Shown here piece by piece: positions 8,580 through 16,847 of a DNA stretch of 64,000 nucleotides. Source of the DNA: Streptomyces lomondensis (lineage in GTDB: Bacteria; Actinomycetota; Actinomycetes; Streptomycetales; Streptomycetaceae); assembly GCF_014651035.1 (NCBI RefSeq), contig NZ_BMWC01000005.1, forward strand, positions 310,001 through 374,000, in the 5' to 3' direction. The notes below the pieces were generated by a model, which made no database searches, was not told the origin of the DNA, and saw only the letters and a list, made by a program, of their open reading frames with translations. Every line of letters starts with the position of its first letter. The first letter of the stretch is position 1. The translations under genes were made by a program, and so were the position numbers.

Positions 8580-8759
8580 ATGAGCGAGGACGACTACTGC
8601 CTGATCGACGCGACCAGGCCGCCCCGGGCGGACGGGCCGCCGTACGCGGAGTGCGTGCTGTGCCGGGAGCCGACGGAGTACCCGGAGTCGTACAAGGGCA
8701 TCACGCTCTGCCCGGTCTGCGAGTGGCAGGAGGCCGAGCGCACGTCCTGCTCGGGTTGA
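8580..8759 (+). CDS. Small zinc-ribbon protein (59 aa)
   Basis: A 59-residue ORF starts at ATG 8580 and ends at TGA 8757-8759. Two CxxC knuckles, CVLC (25-28) and CPVC (44-47), are 15 residues apart and should bind one zinc. TACGCT at 8568-8573 is 6 nt before the ATG, suggesting a leaderless mRNA starting only 18 bp after the deacetylase stop. Its Cys spacing and its codon use (high G/C third positions) support it as a real gene. Function is not recognised; a nucleic-acid or protein adaptor is possible. Confidence 0.75.
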   Translation: MSEDDYCLIDATRPPRADGPPYAECVLCREPTEYPESYKGITLCPVCEWQEAERTSCSG

Positions 8760-9223
8760 CCGGAGGGCGAGGAGCGCACCGGCCCCGGCCGGCACGGCGG
8801 CGGTGATCAGCCCCGCCCGGGGCCGGCGGCAGTGATCGGGCCCGCCCGGGGCCAGCGGCAGCGGCCCAGCGCCCGACCGCGAGCCGGTCATCAGGCCCTG
8901 CATCCCGCCTGGGCGGGCGAGCCGGCAGCCACCGGGGGCAGCGGCACCGCGAGCAGCAGGGCCAGGACGGCCCGGCCCCGCAGGACGGCGGCCCGGCCCC
9001 GCGAGCGCGGCAGCTGCCGGTGGTGAGCGAGGGCGGCGGCCGGTGGTGAGCGAGGGCGGCAGCCGTGCCGTTCTTCGCCGCGGACGAGCCGGCCCGGCCA
9101 CCGTCAGGGTCGACGCCGTGCAGCCTCCCGGGGCCGCGCACGCCGCGGCGGCGGCCCGCGTTCCCCGGCGCGGGAAAGGGCGGGCCCGGTCTCCACGATC
9201 TTCCGGCTGGCACACTGGGTTCC
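8760..9223. repeat. Gene-free segment with three short tandem duplications
   Basis: No convincing gene is present in these 464 bp. Three unrelated imperfect tandem repeats occur: a 29-bp unit at 8803-8831 and 8832-8860, an 18-21-bp unit beginning at 8963 and 8981, and a 23-bp unit at 9017-9039 and 9040-9062 (the first 21 bp identical). The segment is extremely G+C-rich. The Pth2 promoter box (CACACT, 9211-9216) is at its right end. Confidence 0.65.
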
Positions 9224-9985
9224 GTGAGCCAAGACCCGACGCCCGTGAGTGACAGCCCCTTCCGGTCCGAGCCATCGGCGCGCGACACGGCACCGCAGTT
9301 CGTCCTGCCGCTGGTCGTGCGGATCGAGCGGGGGGACCCGCCGGCGCGCACGGACGCGCTGGAGACGGCCGCCCGGGCCGTGCTGACGGTCCTGAGCGAC
9401 GAGCGGTCGGCCGGCGACGGCGAGTGGGCACGGGCGATGCGGGACTGGCAGGACGCCCGGATCCGCAAGGTGGTGCGGCGGGCGCGCGGCGCCGAGTGGC
9501 GGCGGGCGGAGGCGCTGCCCGGTGTCACGGTCACCGGCAAGTCGGCCGAGGTACGGGTCTTCCCGCCCGTCCCGCTGGACGGCTGGCCCAAGGACCTGGC
9601 CCGGCTCCAGGTCTCCGGCACCGACCTGGACGACCCGGAGCCGCCGCTGCCGGCGGACCCGGCCGCCCCCGTGCTGTGGACCAACCCGGACCTCGGCATG
9701 TCGGCCGGCAAGGCGATGGCCCAGGCCGGACACGCCGCGCAACTGGCCTGGTGGGAGCTGTCCGAGGCGGAGCGGACCGCCTGGCGCGAGGCGGGCTTCC
9801 CGCTCGCCGTACGCACGGCCGATCCGGCCCGCTGGTCCGAACTGACCGGCGCCGGACTGCCGTTGGTCCGCGACGCGGGGTTCACGGAGATCGCGCCCGG
9901 CTCCTGCACGGTCGTCGCGGACCACCCGGCGCTGCGCCGGGAGCCGTACGGGACCGGCGGCCCGGCACCCACCCGTTCGGAGTAG
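9224..9985 (+). CDS. Peptidyl-tRNA hydrolase, PTH2 family
   Basis: This 253-residue protein carries a PTH2-type domain in its C-terminal half: a TNPDLGMSAGKAMAQAGHAA start strand and helix with the Lys-x-x-x-Gln-x-x-His pattern, then a VRTAD strand and a GSCTVVADHP end strand. It would recycle peptidyl-tRNAs in the cytoplasm. Roughly 130 residues precede the domain, longer than archaeal Pth2 (~115 aa), and seem to be an actinobacterial extension with an EWARAMRDWQDARIRKVVRR helix. The start GTG 9224 is chosen because CACACT ends 7 nt upstream. A further GTG at 9245 is possible. The upstream open frame to 9065 reads through repeat DNA and is rejected. Confidence 0.75.
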   Translation: MSQDPTPVSDSPFRSEPSARDTAPQFVLPLVVRIERGDPPARTDALETAARAVLTVLSDERSAGDGEWARAMRDWQDARIRKVVRRARGAEWRRAEALPGVTVTGKSAEVRVFPPVPLDGWPKDLARLQVSGTDLDDPEPPLPADPAAPVLWTNPDLGMSAGKAMAQAGHAAQLAWWELSEAERTAWREAGFPLAVRTADPARWSELTGAGLPLVRDAGFTEIAPGSCTVVADHPALRREPYGTGGPAPTRSE

Positions 9986-10055
9986 CCGCGGGCGCGCCGG
10001 CCGCGGACGGGTGCTCCAGTGGGGTTACCGGACAACCCCGACCCAGGAGGCAGCC

Positions 10056-10517
10056 ATGACCAGCGCCGCGCCCCCTCCCCCCGCTCCGCCCGCCCCCGAC
10101 GACCGGACGCCCGGCGGCCCCGGCCCGGGCGGTTCCGGCGACCCGTGGGCGGCCGGGGGCCTCGCTCTCGGCGGCACCCTGATGGTCGTCTACGGCCTCT
10201 TCGCGGTCCTCCAGGGCATCACGGCGATCGCCGACGACGAGGTGTACACGAGCTTCGGCGACTACGTCTTCGAGTTCGACCTGACCGCGTGGGGCTGGAT
10301 CCACCTGGTCGTCGGCGTGCTCGTCGTGGCGGCCGGGTTCGGCCTGTTCGTCGGGGCCACCTGGGCCCGGATCGTGGGCGCGGTCGTGGTCGGCCTCGCC
10401 CTGATCGCGAACTTCATGTGGCTGCCGTACCAGCCGTTCTGGTCGATCATCATGATCGTGACCGGCCTGTTCGTCCTCTGGTCGGTCTTCAACTACCGCT
10501 CCACGCGCGCGGTGTAG
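10056..10517 (+). CDS. Four-helix membrane protein (DUF7144-like)
   Basis: This 153-residue protein has a Pro/Gly-rich cytoplasmic N terminus (1-30) followed by four hydrophobic helices: GGLALGGTLMVVYGLFAVLQ, WGWIHLVVGVLVVAAGFGLF, ARIVGAVVVGLALIANFMWL and FWSIIMIVTGLFVLWSVF. The layout matches small Streptomyces membrane proteins grouped as DUF7144. AGGAGG at 10045-10050 sets the ATG at 10056. Function is unknown; the gene stands alone. Confidence 0.75.
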   Translation: MTSAAPPPPAPPAPDDRTPGGPGPGGSGDPWAAGGLALGGTLMVVYGLFAVLQGITAIADDEVYTSFGDYVFEFDLTAWGWIHLVVGVLVVAAGFGLFVGATWARIVGAVVVGLALIANFMWLPYQPFWSIIMIVTGLFVLWSVFNYRSTRAV

Positions 10518-10695
10518 GCGCCGCCCGGCTCTCTACCAGCCACGGGCGGTCGGCGCCGGCGCGAGCCCGGTGCCTCCGTCGGTGGGGCCGAACCTCAAAT
10601 GTTGCTCTGAAGGCGACCCCGGCGGGGTTCGGGGGCGGGCGCCTGGGCCATACCCCCCTCACGTTCGAGGATCCGGCGGTGCGGAGGAGGGGACG

Positions 10696-12084
10696 ATGGA
10701 GCGACTGGGGACGGGCATCGGGTGGCGACCGGAGATCGCGGACGCCGTGGAGCGCATGCCGGGCATCGACTGGGTCGAGGCCGTGGCCGAGAACGTCTGC
10801 CCCGGGCATCTGCCCGAGTCGCTGCGGCGGCTGCGCGAGCGCGGCGTCACCGTCGTACCGCACGGCGTCTCGCTCGGCCTCGGCGGCGCGGACCGGCCCG
10901 ACGAAGGACGTCTGGCCGCGCTGGCCGAGCGGGTGGAGGCGCTGGGCTCGCCGCTGGTCACCGAGCACATCGCGTTCGTCCGGGCGGGAGGCGCCCTGAC
11001 GGCGTCCCCGCAGCTGGAGGCGGGCCACCTGCTGCCCGTCCCCCGGACCCGGGACGCCCTCGACGTGCTGTGCGAGAACGTGCGCATCGCGCAGGAGGCG
11101 CTGCCGGTGCCGCTGGCCGTGGAGAACATCGCCGCGCTGATCTGCTGGCCGGGCGAGGAGATGACGGAGGGCCAGTTCCTGTACGAGCTGGCCGACCGGA
11201 CCGGGGTCCGTCTCCTCATCGACGTGGCCAATCTGCACACCAACCACGTCAACCGCGGCGAGGACCCCGCCAAGGCCCTCGCCGAGCTGCCGCTGGAGGC
11301 CATCGCCTACGTCCATGTCGCGGGCGGCTTCGCACGCGACGGCGTCTGGCACGACAGCCACGCCCACCCCGTGCCCGAGCCGGTCCTCGACATCCTGACC
11401 GACCTCGCCTCCCGCGTCTCCCCGCCGGGTGTGCTGCTGGAACGCGACGAGAACTTCCCGGAACCGGCGGAGCTGGAGGGCGAGTTGGCGTCGATCCGGC
11501 GGGCCCTGGCGGCCGGGGCCGTCGAGCGCGTGAAGACGGAGCTCCGCTCGGCGGGCCGGGCGGCCGCCCGACGGGAGGCGGGCCTGCCCGGGGCCCCGCG
11601 GGAGGGCGATGAGACCGGGGCGGCCGGGGCGACACGGGGCGCCTCCGGCCTGCCCCACCCGGACGCCGGTGCCGCCCGGCAGCGGCTCGGGCTCGCGCAG
11701 GCCGCGCTGCTGTCCGCGCTGGTCGCCGGGACGCCCGTGCCCGAGGGGTTCGACCGGGTGCGGGTGGGCGTCCAGGCGCGGGCGCTCGCCGCGAAGCGGG
11801 CGGACGTCGTGGCGAAGGTCGCGCCCGAGCTGCCGGAGATCCTCGGGGCGGACTACCGCCCGGCCTTCCTCGGCTACGCCCAGACCCACCCGATGACCGG
11901 CGGCTACCGGCGCGACGCCCTCACCTTCGCCGAGCACCTGCTGCACACCGGCCGGCCCGGGGACGACCAGGCACGACGGGAGCTGCGCGCGTGGTGGCAG
12001 GAGCGTTCGGGCCCCACCCCACGCTCCCGGCGCCCGGCCCACCGACTCGTCAGCGCCACACGCAGGGTCCTCCTACGGCGTTGA
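10696..12084 (+). CDS. DUF692 (MNIO/MbnB-like) enzyme fused to an SCO6045-like C-terminal domain
   Basis: This is a 462-residue fusion. Residues 1-~285 are a DUF692 TIM-barrel: LGTGIGWRPEI, VEAVAENV, ITEHIAF-like VTEHIAFV, VENIAALICWP, LLIDVANLHTNHVNRG, HVAGG and LLERDENFP, so the His/Asn/Asp/Glu positions that bind iron in MbnB and TglH are present. A low-complexity linker follows, then residues ~330-440 (RVGVQARALAAKRADVV, then YRPAFLGYAQTHPMTGGYR) resemble the C-terminal domain of SCO6045-type proteins. In MbnBC-like systems a separate partner protein delivers the substrate peptide; here the fused domain may do that (inference). GGAGGAGGGG precedes ATG 10696. A TIGR04222-type membrane gene lies 1.5 kb downstream. 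No Cys-rich precursor gene was found. Confidence 0.8.
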   Translation: MERLGTGIGWRPEIADAVERMPGIDWVEAVAENVCPGHLPESLRRLRERGVTVVPHGVSLGLGGADRPDEGRLAALAERVEALGSPLVTEHIAFVRAGGALTASPQLEAGHLLPVPRTRDALDVLCENVRIAQEALPVPLAVENIAALICWPGEEMTEGQFLYELADRTGVRLLIDVANLHTNHVNRGEDPAKALAELPLEAIAYVHVAGGFARDGVWHDSHAHPVPEPVLDILTDLASRVSPPGVLLERDENFPEPAELEGELASIRRALAAGAVERVKTELRSAGRAAARREAGLPGAPREGDETGAAGATRGASGLPHPDAGAARQRLGLAQAALLSALVAGTPVPEGFDRVRVGVQARALAAKRADVVAKVAPELPEILGADYRPAFLGYAQTHPMTGGYRRDALTFAEHLLHTGRPGDDQARRELRAWWQERSGPTPRSRRPAHRLVSATRRVLLRR

Positions 12085-12115
12085 GACGAGCCGACCCGGG
12101 CCGCGCTCACCCACG

Positions 12116-12502
12116 TCACTCGCGGCCCGGGGACCGCCCGGGATCGTCTTCCGCTGGTCCGGCACCGCGTCGCCCGCCGGGGCGCCACCCCGGCCGTAGT
12201 GGCCAGGATCGTCTCCGGGTCCAGCCCGAACAGCCCCGGCTCCCCCAGTCGTCGTGGGACTTGCCGCGCGGCTGCTCGACGGTGGTGCAGCCGTAGTCGA
12301 ACCCCGAGCCGAGCAGGTTGACCCTGTTGCGCAGGCGCAGGACGCGCTCGTCGCCGACATCGCTGGGGCCGCCCTCGACGACGCAGACGCGGCATTCGGA
12401 GTCCTCGCTCAGCCGGGCGGCGAGCACGCAGCCGGCGGTGCCGCCGCCGACGATGACGTAGTCGTAGGCGGACTCGGTGCCGTGCGCGGGAGCGGTGGCC
12501 AT
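12116..12502 (-). pseudogene. GMC oxidoreductase remnant (N-terminal fragment)
   Basis: The frame from ATG 12502 begins like a GMC flavoenzyme: YDYVIVGGGTAGCVLAARL, then VCVVEGGPSDVGDERVLRLR and VEQPRGKSH. Similarity is lost after about residue 82, and the ~500-residue remainder (FAD and substrate domains, catalytic His) is absent, so it is a decayed fragment. The remaining tail is low-complexity basic sequence. It lies between DUF692 and DUF4142 genes and opposes both. I cannot tell when it was truncated. Confidence 0.65.
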
Positions 12503-12672
12503 GCGGCGCCCGACGCCGCCCCTGCGCGCCCGAGTGTGCCGGGGCTAACACCCGGGGCAGGCCCGCCGGAGCCATGGAATGTTTTGCCCCTCTTCGCCCC
12601 GGCGAGTCCCCCGCCGCACCTCCCCCAATCGTCCCGACTTGCTCCCGATACAACCCTTCGGTCCCGTACGGC

Positions 12673-12705
12673 AGTTGACGTAGACCCCTCGGTAACATGT
12701 CAACT
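12673..12705. promoter_or_regulatory. Spaced inverted repeat upstream of the DUF4142 gene
   Basis: AGTTGAC (12673-12679) and GTCAACT (12699-12705) form 7-bp arms with 19 bp between, 53 bp before ATG 12758. It may be a dimer-binding site; the promoter itself is not clear. Confidence 0.3.
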
Positions 12706-12757
12706 CCGCACCCGAAGCGCACTAGCGTGCGGTGCCGTACCAGGAGGCACCACCACC

Positions 12758-13498
12758 ATGCGACCGCGACCCCCTGTCCAGGGCCGAGGCATCTTCAGCG
12801 GCACGGGGCTCATCGTCACGTGTCTGACGGCGACGCTCGCCGCGCTGGTCTTCCCGGTCTGGTTCTCCACCGACCAGTCGGGGACGGCACCGAACGTGCT
12901 GAGCGCGCAGACCCTGGAGACGAGCTACGGGCCCTTGTCCGCCCTCGACCAGGACTTCCTCGTCAAGGTCCGGCTGGCCGGGCTGTGGGAGCTGCCCGCG
13001 GGGCGGCAGGCGGAGTCGAAGGGGACCACACCGGCCGTGCGGACGGCGGGTCGGCACCTCGTCGAGGGGCACCGGTTCCTGGACGAGCGGGTCCGGGGCG
13101 TCGCCTCCCGGCTGGACCTCGCCCTGCCGGACGAGCCCAGCGACGAGCAGAAGCAGTGGCTGGCCGCGCTGGACGAGGCCCGGGGCGCGGAGTACGACCG
13201 CCGGTTCGCCAACATCCTGCGGATCGCCCACGGCAGGGTCTTCTCGGTCGTCGCCCAGGTCCGCGCGAGCACCCGCAATTCCCTGGTGCGCGAACTCGCC
13301 GACGACGCCAACACCACCGTCCTCGACCACATCAAGGTCCTGGAGGCCACCGGCTACGTCGACTTCGACGCGGTGGCCCGCGACATGGCCGGCGCGAGCC
13401 CGCCTCCGGTCCCGGCCCCGCCCCCGGCCTCCGGCCCGCTCCCCGGCGCGACCTACCCGCTCCCGCCGCCCGCCTACAGCCCGCCACCGGAGCAGTGA
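12758..13498 (+). CDS. DUF4142-domain exported protein
   Basis: A 246-residue protein with one N-terminal hydrophobic span (about 18-38, TGLIVTCLTATLAALVFP) that anchors or exports it. The following helical DUF4142 region contains LSALDQDFLVKVRLAGLWEL, EGHRFLDERVRGVAS and RHG-like KVFSVV helices, resembling four-helix ferritin-like bundles. A Pro-rich tail (PPPVPAPPPASG) ends it. AGGAGG at 12742-12747 sets ATG 12758. Function is unknown. In S. coelicolor, from memory, a similar gene neighbours the SCO6045-type DUF692 gene, which supports vertical inheritance here. Confidence 0.75.
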   Translation: MRPRPPVQGRGIFSGTGLIVTCLTATLAALVFPVWFSTDQSGTAPNVLSAQTLETSYGPLSALDQDFLVKVRLAGLWELPAGRQAESKGTTPAVRTAGRHLVEGHRFLDERVRGVASRLDLALPDEPSDEQKQWLAALDEARGAEYDRRFANILRIAHGRVFSVVAQVRASTRNSLVRELADDANTTVLDHIKVLEATGYVDFDAVARDMAGASPPPVPAPPPASGPLPGATYPLPPPAYSPPPEQ

Positions 13499-13506
13499 AA
13501 CGGAAC

Positions 13507-13583
13507 GTCACATACCGACAACACTCCGTCCGGATCGTGAACGAGGCATGGTGCTCTCACGACCGTGTCACATACAAACAACA
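13507..13583. repeat. Pair of 17-bp direct repeats before the TIGR04222 gene
   Basis: GTCACATAC-NN-ACAACA occurs at 13507-13523 and 13567-13583, exactly 60 bp apart, with only the two central bases differing. The second copy ends 1 nt before ATG 13585, where a Shine-Dalgarno would be expected but is missing. The segment is A-rich compared with its surroundings. Confidence 0.55.
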
Positions 13584-13584
13584 T

Positions 13585-14355
13585 ATGCTCTGGGTTCTTT
13601 TCCTGCTGGCGGCCTGGGCCGTGGCCGGCACGGCGTGCACGCGCCTGTGCCTGGCCGCCGTACGCGCCGCGGCCAGCGGCGCGGACACCGGCCGCGTCCA
13701 TGAACTCACGCTGTACGAGGCCGCGTTCCTCTCCGGCGGCCCCCGGAGGGTCGCCGACGTGACCCTCGTCGCCATGGCGCGCCAGCGCCGCCTGCTCCTG
13801 GCCCACACCGGCTGGGCGACGGTCGTCGATCCGCGCGGGCGGGACGAGATGGAGCGGTCGGTGATAGGAGCCATCGGCCCCGAGGGGCAGTCCCGCATCG
13901 CGCCGGTGCGGGCCACGGCCGCCGCCGCGGACGCGGTACGCGGGATCGCCGACGGGTTGGTACGCGCGGGGCTGGCGGTGCCCGACAGCGCCCGTACGAC
14001 GGTCGCGGCGGCGGTCCGGCAGGTGCGCGGCGCGGCCCTCGCCGTCCTCGGTCTCGGCACGGCCGCGCTGTTGACGCCCGTCCCGCCGGACATGCCGCGG
14101 CATCTGGTCGCCCTGTGGTTCGCGTTGCCGCTCGCCCTGGCCCTGAGCTGCCTGGCGGTCGCGCGGATCGAGATCCACCCCTACTCGCGCTGGGCCTCCC
14201 CGGCCGGTCAGCGGCTGCTGGGCGCGCTGACCCGGACCGCGGACGGCTCCGCCGACGACCGTACGTACCTCACCTCCGTGGCCGTACGCGGCGTCCGCGC
14301 GATCGGCGAACCGGACCTGCGCGCCGCCTTCGCACACCGCGAGGCACACGACTGA
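13585..14355 (+). CDS. TIGR04222-type membrane protein
   Basis: This 256-residue protein starts with a hydrophobic helix (MLWVLFLLAAWAVAGTA). It has the TIGR04222 hallmark around residues 40-75 (LTLYEAAFLSGGPRRVADV, then a regulator-like helix MARQRRLLL and GWATVV). Two further membrane helices occur near 155-170 and 178-200. Many members end in a Gly/Cys-rich tail and sit near DUF692 genes (recalled, not searched). This one lacks such a tail, ending in AFAHREAHD, while a DUF692 fusion gene is nearby. The start is ATG 13585; the longer open frame upstream overlaps the DUF4142 gene and is a shadow. A cell-envelope role is inferred. Confidence 0.75.
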   Translation: MLWVLFLLAAWAVAGTACTRLCLAAVRAAASGADTGRVHELTLYEAAFLSGGPRRVADVTLVAMARQRRLLLAHTGWATVVDPRGRDEMERSVIGAIGPEGQSRIAPVRATAAAADAVRGIADGLVRAGLAVPDSARTTVAAAVRQVRGAALAVLGLGTAALLTPVPPDMPRHLVALWFALPLALALSCLAVARIEIHPYSRWASPAGQRLLGALTRTADGSADDRTYLTSVAVRGVRAIGEPDLRAAFAHREAHD

Positions 14356-14469
14356 CGGACCGGGGCGCACAGGGGGCATTGGCTCCGACACCGGCGGACG
14401 GTGCTTGCCTTCCCCCCTCCCCGAACGAAACATCCCTTTCGTCGCCACCGTGCACCGAAGGGAAACGCG

Positions 14470-16098
14470 ATGAGAGCCGCCCTCCTCTACTCGGCCGCGG
14501 GGTCCCTGCTGCTGAGCGCCCTCACCGCGGCCCCGGACGCCGAGGAGCGGTCGGGGGCGGCCGAGATGCGCGGCACCGCCGTGGCCGCCGCGCGCGCGAA
14601 GGCGGCGGGCATCGACTTCGGCCCCTGCCCCGACGCCCAGGACCTGCCGGGCAGCATGCGGTGCGGCACCGTGACCGTCCCGTTGGACTACGCCCGGCCG
14701 GACGGCAGGCAGATCCGACTCACCGTCAGCCGGGCCCGGGCCACCCACAAGGACCCGCGCAACGGCAAGCACCGGGTCCGCCGGCAGGGTGCCCTGGTCT
14801 ACAACCCCGGCGGGCCGGGCGCCACCGGCCTGTACTTCCCGCTCATCGGGCTGCTCCCCGAGTGGAAGCGGATCGCGGCCGCGTACGACCTCGTCGGCTA
14901 CGCCCCGCGCGGGGTGGGCCGTTCGGCGCCGCTGTCCTGCAAGGACCCGAAGCAGTTCTTCAAGGGGCCCACGCAGGCGCCGACGCACCCCTCCGAGTCG
15001 TACAAGAAGGAACGCGTCGCGCAGGCGAAGGCGTACGCGCGCGGCTGCGCCGAGCGGGCCGGCGGCGCGCTGCGGCACTACCACTCGCTGAACAACGCCC
15101 GCGACCTGGACGTGCTGCGCGCCGCGCTCGGCGAGGAGCGGCTGACCTTCATGGGCTCGTCGTACGGCACGTACTTCGGCGCCCTGTACGCGACGCTGTT
15201 CCCCGCGCACGTACGCCGGATGGTGTTCGACTCGGCGGTCGACCCCGACCCGGAGCAGATCTGGTACCGCAACAACCTCGACCAGTCGGCGGCGTTCGAG
15301 GGCCGCTGGCGGGACTTCCGGGAGTGGATCGCCCGGCACCACGCCGTGTACGGGCTGGGCCGGACCGCGCGGGAGGTGCGGCGCAGCTACGAGCGGGCGA
15401 AGGCGCGGCTGGCCGTCGAGCCGGCGGGCGGGAAGGTCGGGCCGGGGCAGTTGCAGGGGGCGTTCCTCCAGGCCGGGTACTACGACGACCAGTGGCCGCA
15501 CCGGGCGCACGCGCTGTCGGCGTACCTGAAGGGCGACCCCGGGCCGCTGGTCGAGCAGGCGGCCCGGCATCCGGAGGCCGCCGCCGAGGCGGAGAACGCA
15601 CGCGCGGTCTATGTCGCCGTCGAGTGCAACGACGCCCCCTGGCCGACGGACTGGGCGGTGTGGGACCGGGACAACACCCGGCTCGCGCGGGTGGCGCCCT
15701 TCGAGACCTGGGACAACGTGTGGACGAACCTGCCGTGCGCCTACTGGCGGGCGCCCCGGCAGCGGCCGCTCGACGTCTTCACCGGGCCGGGCGAGCTGCC
15801 GCCGACGCTGATCCTGGCCGCCGAGCGGGACGCCGCCACGCCGTACGACGGCGCCCTCGAACTCCACCGCCGCCTCGCGGGCTCGGTCCTGGTGACGGAG
15901 CGGGACGCCGGCGCGCACGGCCTGGCGGGCGGGCCGAACGCCTGCGTCAACGGGCACATGGAGGCGTATCTGCTGGAGGGGCGGCTGCCGGGACGGCGCG
16001 CGGACTGCGCGTCGCACGCCGAGCCGAAGCCGGCTCCGGAAGCCGAGTCGCGGTCGGCGGCCCCGGAGCGGGCCGGGGCCGCCGGGCAGCCGCGCTGA
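14470..16098 (+). CDS. Secreted alpha/beta-hydrolase, tripeptidyl aminopeptidase type
   Basis: A 542-residue exported serine hydrolase. The N terminus (MRAALLYSAAGSLLLSALTA) is a Sec signal peptide. The alpha/beta-hydrolase core shows the oxyanion strand LVYNPGGPGATG, the nucleophile elbow GSSYGTYFG (about residues 226-233), a C-terminal TAP-like domain with the catalytic Asp/His region (AAERDAATPYDG, then DAGAHG), and an unpaired C-terminal Cys region. These match the SlpD/SlpE and Tap aminopeptidases that remove N-terminal tripeptides from secreted proteins. Ribosome-binding GAAGGG precedes ATG 14470. It abuts hemQ tail to tail; the two stop codons are adjacent. Confidence 0.85.
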   Translation: MRAALLYSAAGSLLLSALTAAPDAEERSGAAEMRGTAVAAARAKAAGIDFGPCPDAQDLPGSMRCGTVTVPLDYARPDGRQIRLTVSRARATHKDPRNGKHRVRRQGALVYNPGGPGATGLYFPLIGLLPEWKRIAAAYDLVGYAPRGVGRSAPLSCKDPKQFFKGPTQAPTHPSESYKKERVAQAKAYARGCAERAGGALRHYHSLNNARDLDVLRAALGEERLTFMGSSYGTYFGALYATLFPAHVRRMVFDSAVDPDPEQIWYRNNLDQSAAFEGRWRDFREWIARHHAVYGLGRTAREVRRSYERAKARLAVEPAGGKVGPGQLQGAFLQAGYYDDQWPHRAHALSAYLKGDPGPLVEQAARHPEAAAEAENARAVYVAVECNDAPWPTDWAVWDRDNTRLARVAPFETWDNVWTNLPCAYWRAPRQRPLDVFTGPGELPPTLILAAERDAATPYDGALELHRRLAGSVLVTERDAGAHGLAGGPNACVNGHMEAYLLEGRLPGRRADCASHAEPKPAPEAESRSAAPERAGAAGQPR

Positions 16099-16842
16099 TC
16101 AGGCCAGACCCGCGACCAGCTCGGCGATGTCCTTGCGGCGGCCTGTGAAGAACGGCACCTCCTCGCGGACGTGCCGGCGGGCCTCCGAGGCGCGCAGGTG
16201 ACGCATGAGGTCGACGATGCGGTACAGCTCGTCGGCCTCGAAGGCGAGGAGCCACTCGTAGTCGCCGAGGGAGAACGAGGCGACGGTGTTGGCGCGCACG
16301 TCCGGGTAGCCGCGGGCCATCTTGCCGTGGTCGGCGAGCATGCGGCGGCGGTCCTCGTCGGGCAGCAGGTACCAGTCGTAGGAGCGCACGAAGGGGTAGA
16401 CGCTGACGTAGTTGCGCGGCGTCTCGTCGGCGAGGAACGCCGGGATGTGCGAGCGGTTGAACTCGGCGGGGCGGTGCAGCGCCATGTTCGACCACACCGG
16501 CGTGAGCGCGCGGCCCAGCTTGGTCCGGCGGAAGAGGTTGTACGCCTCCTGGAGCGCGTCGCTGGTCTCCGCGTGCCACCAGATCATGAGGTCGGCGTCG
16601 GCGCGCAGGCCCGACACGTCGTACGTGCCGCGGATGGTCACGTCCTTCGCGGCGAGCTGGTCGAACAGCTCCTGGACCTCGTCGGCGTACCCGGTGCGGT
16701 CCTCGGGGAGGACGTCCTTCAGCTTGAAGACGGACCAGAGCGTGTAGCGGATGACCTCGTTGAGGTCCTTGGCCAGCTTCCCCTTGTTCGGGATGCGGTC
16801 GGGCGCGGTGCCGGAGGGCGTGGTGGAGGCGTCGTCACTCAT
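16099..16842 (-). CDS. chdC: Coproheme decarboxylase ChdC (HemQ)
   Basis: This 247-residue chlorite-dismutase-fold protein catalyses the last step of the actinobacterial haem pathway, decarboxylating coproheme to haem b in the cytoplasm. It shows the HemQ pattern: LNEVIRYTLWSVFKL, ADLMIWWHAETSDALQEAYN, YVSVYPFVRSYDWYLLPDEDR and ANTVASFSLGDYEWLLAFEA. The YPFVRSYDWY segment carries the tyrosine used in the reaction, and no arginine of true chlorite dismutases is evident. The start ATG 16842 fits homologues; an ATG at 16851 would overlap the cgoX stop by 4 bp (ATGA). It is cotranscribed with cgoX. Confidence 0.93.
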   Translation of the reverse strand: MSDDASTTPSGTAPDRIPNKGKLAKDLNEVIRYTLWSVFKLKDVLPEDRTGYADEVQELFDQLAAKDVTIRGTYDVSGLRADADLMIWWHAETSDALQEAYNLFRRTKLGRALTPVWSNMALHRPAEFNRSHIPAFLADETPRNYVSVYPFVRSYDWYLLPDEDRRRMLADHGKMARGYPDVRANTVASFSLGDYEWLLAFEADELYRIVDLMRHLRASEARRHVREEVPFFTGRRKDIAELVAGLA

Positions 16843-16847
16843 GGTCC

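Noticed and set aside
10518..10695. Possible Cys-containing precursor peptide for the DUF692 enzyme (MPPSVGPNLKCC...)
   Set aside because: Only an in-frame upstream extension of the DUF692 gene; no ribosome-binding site, and GGAGGAGGGG clearly marks ATG 10696.
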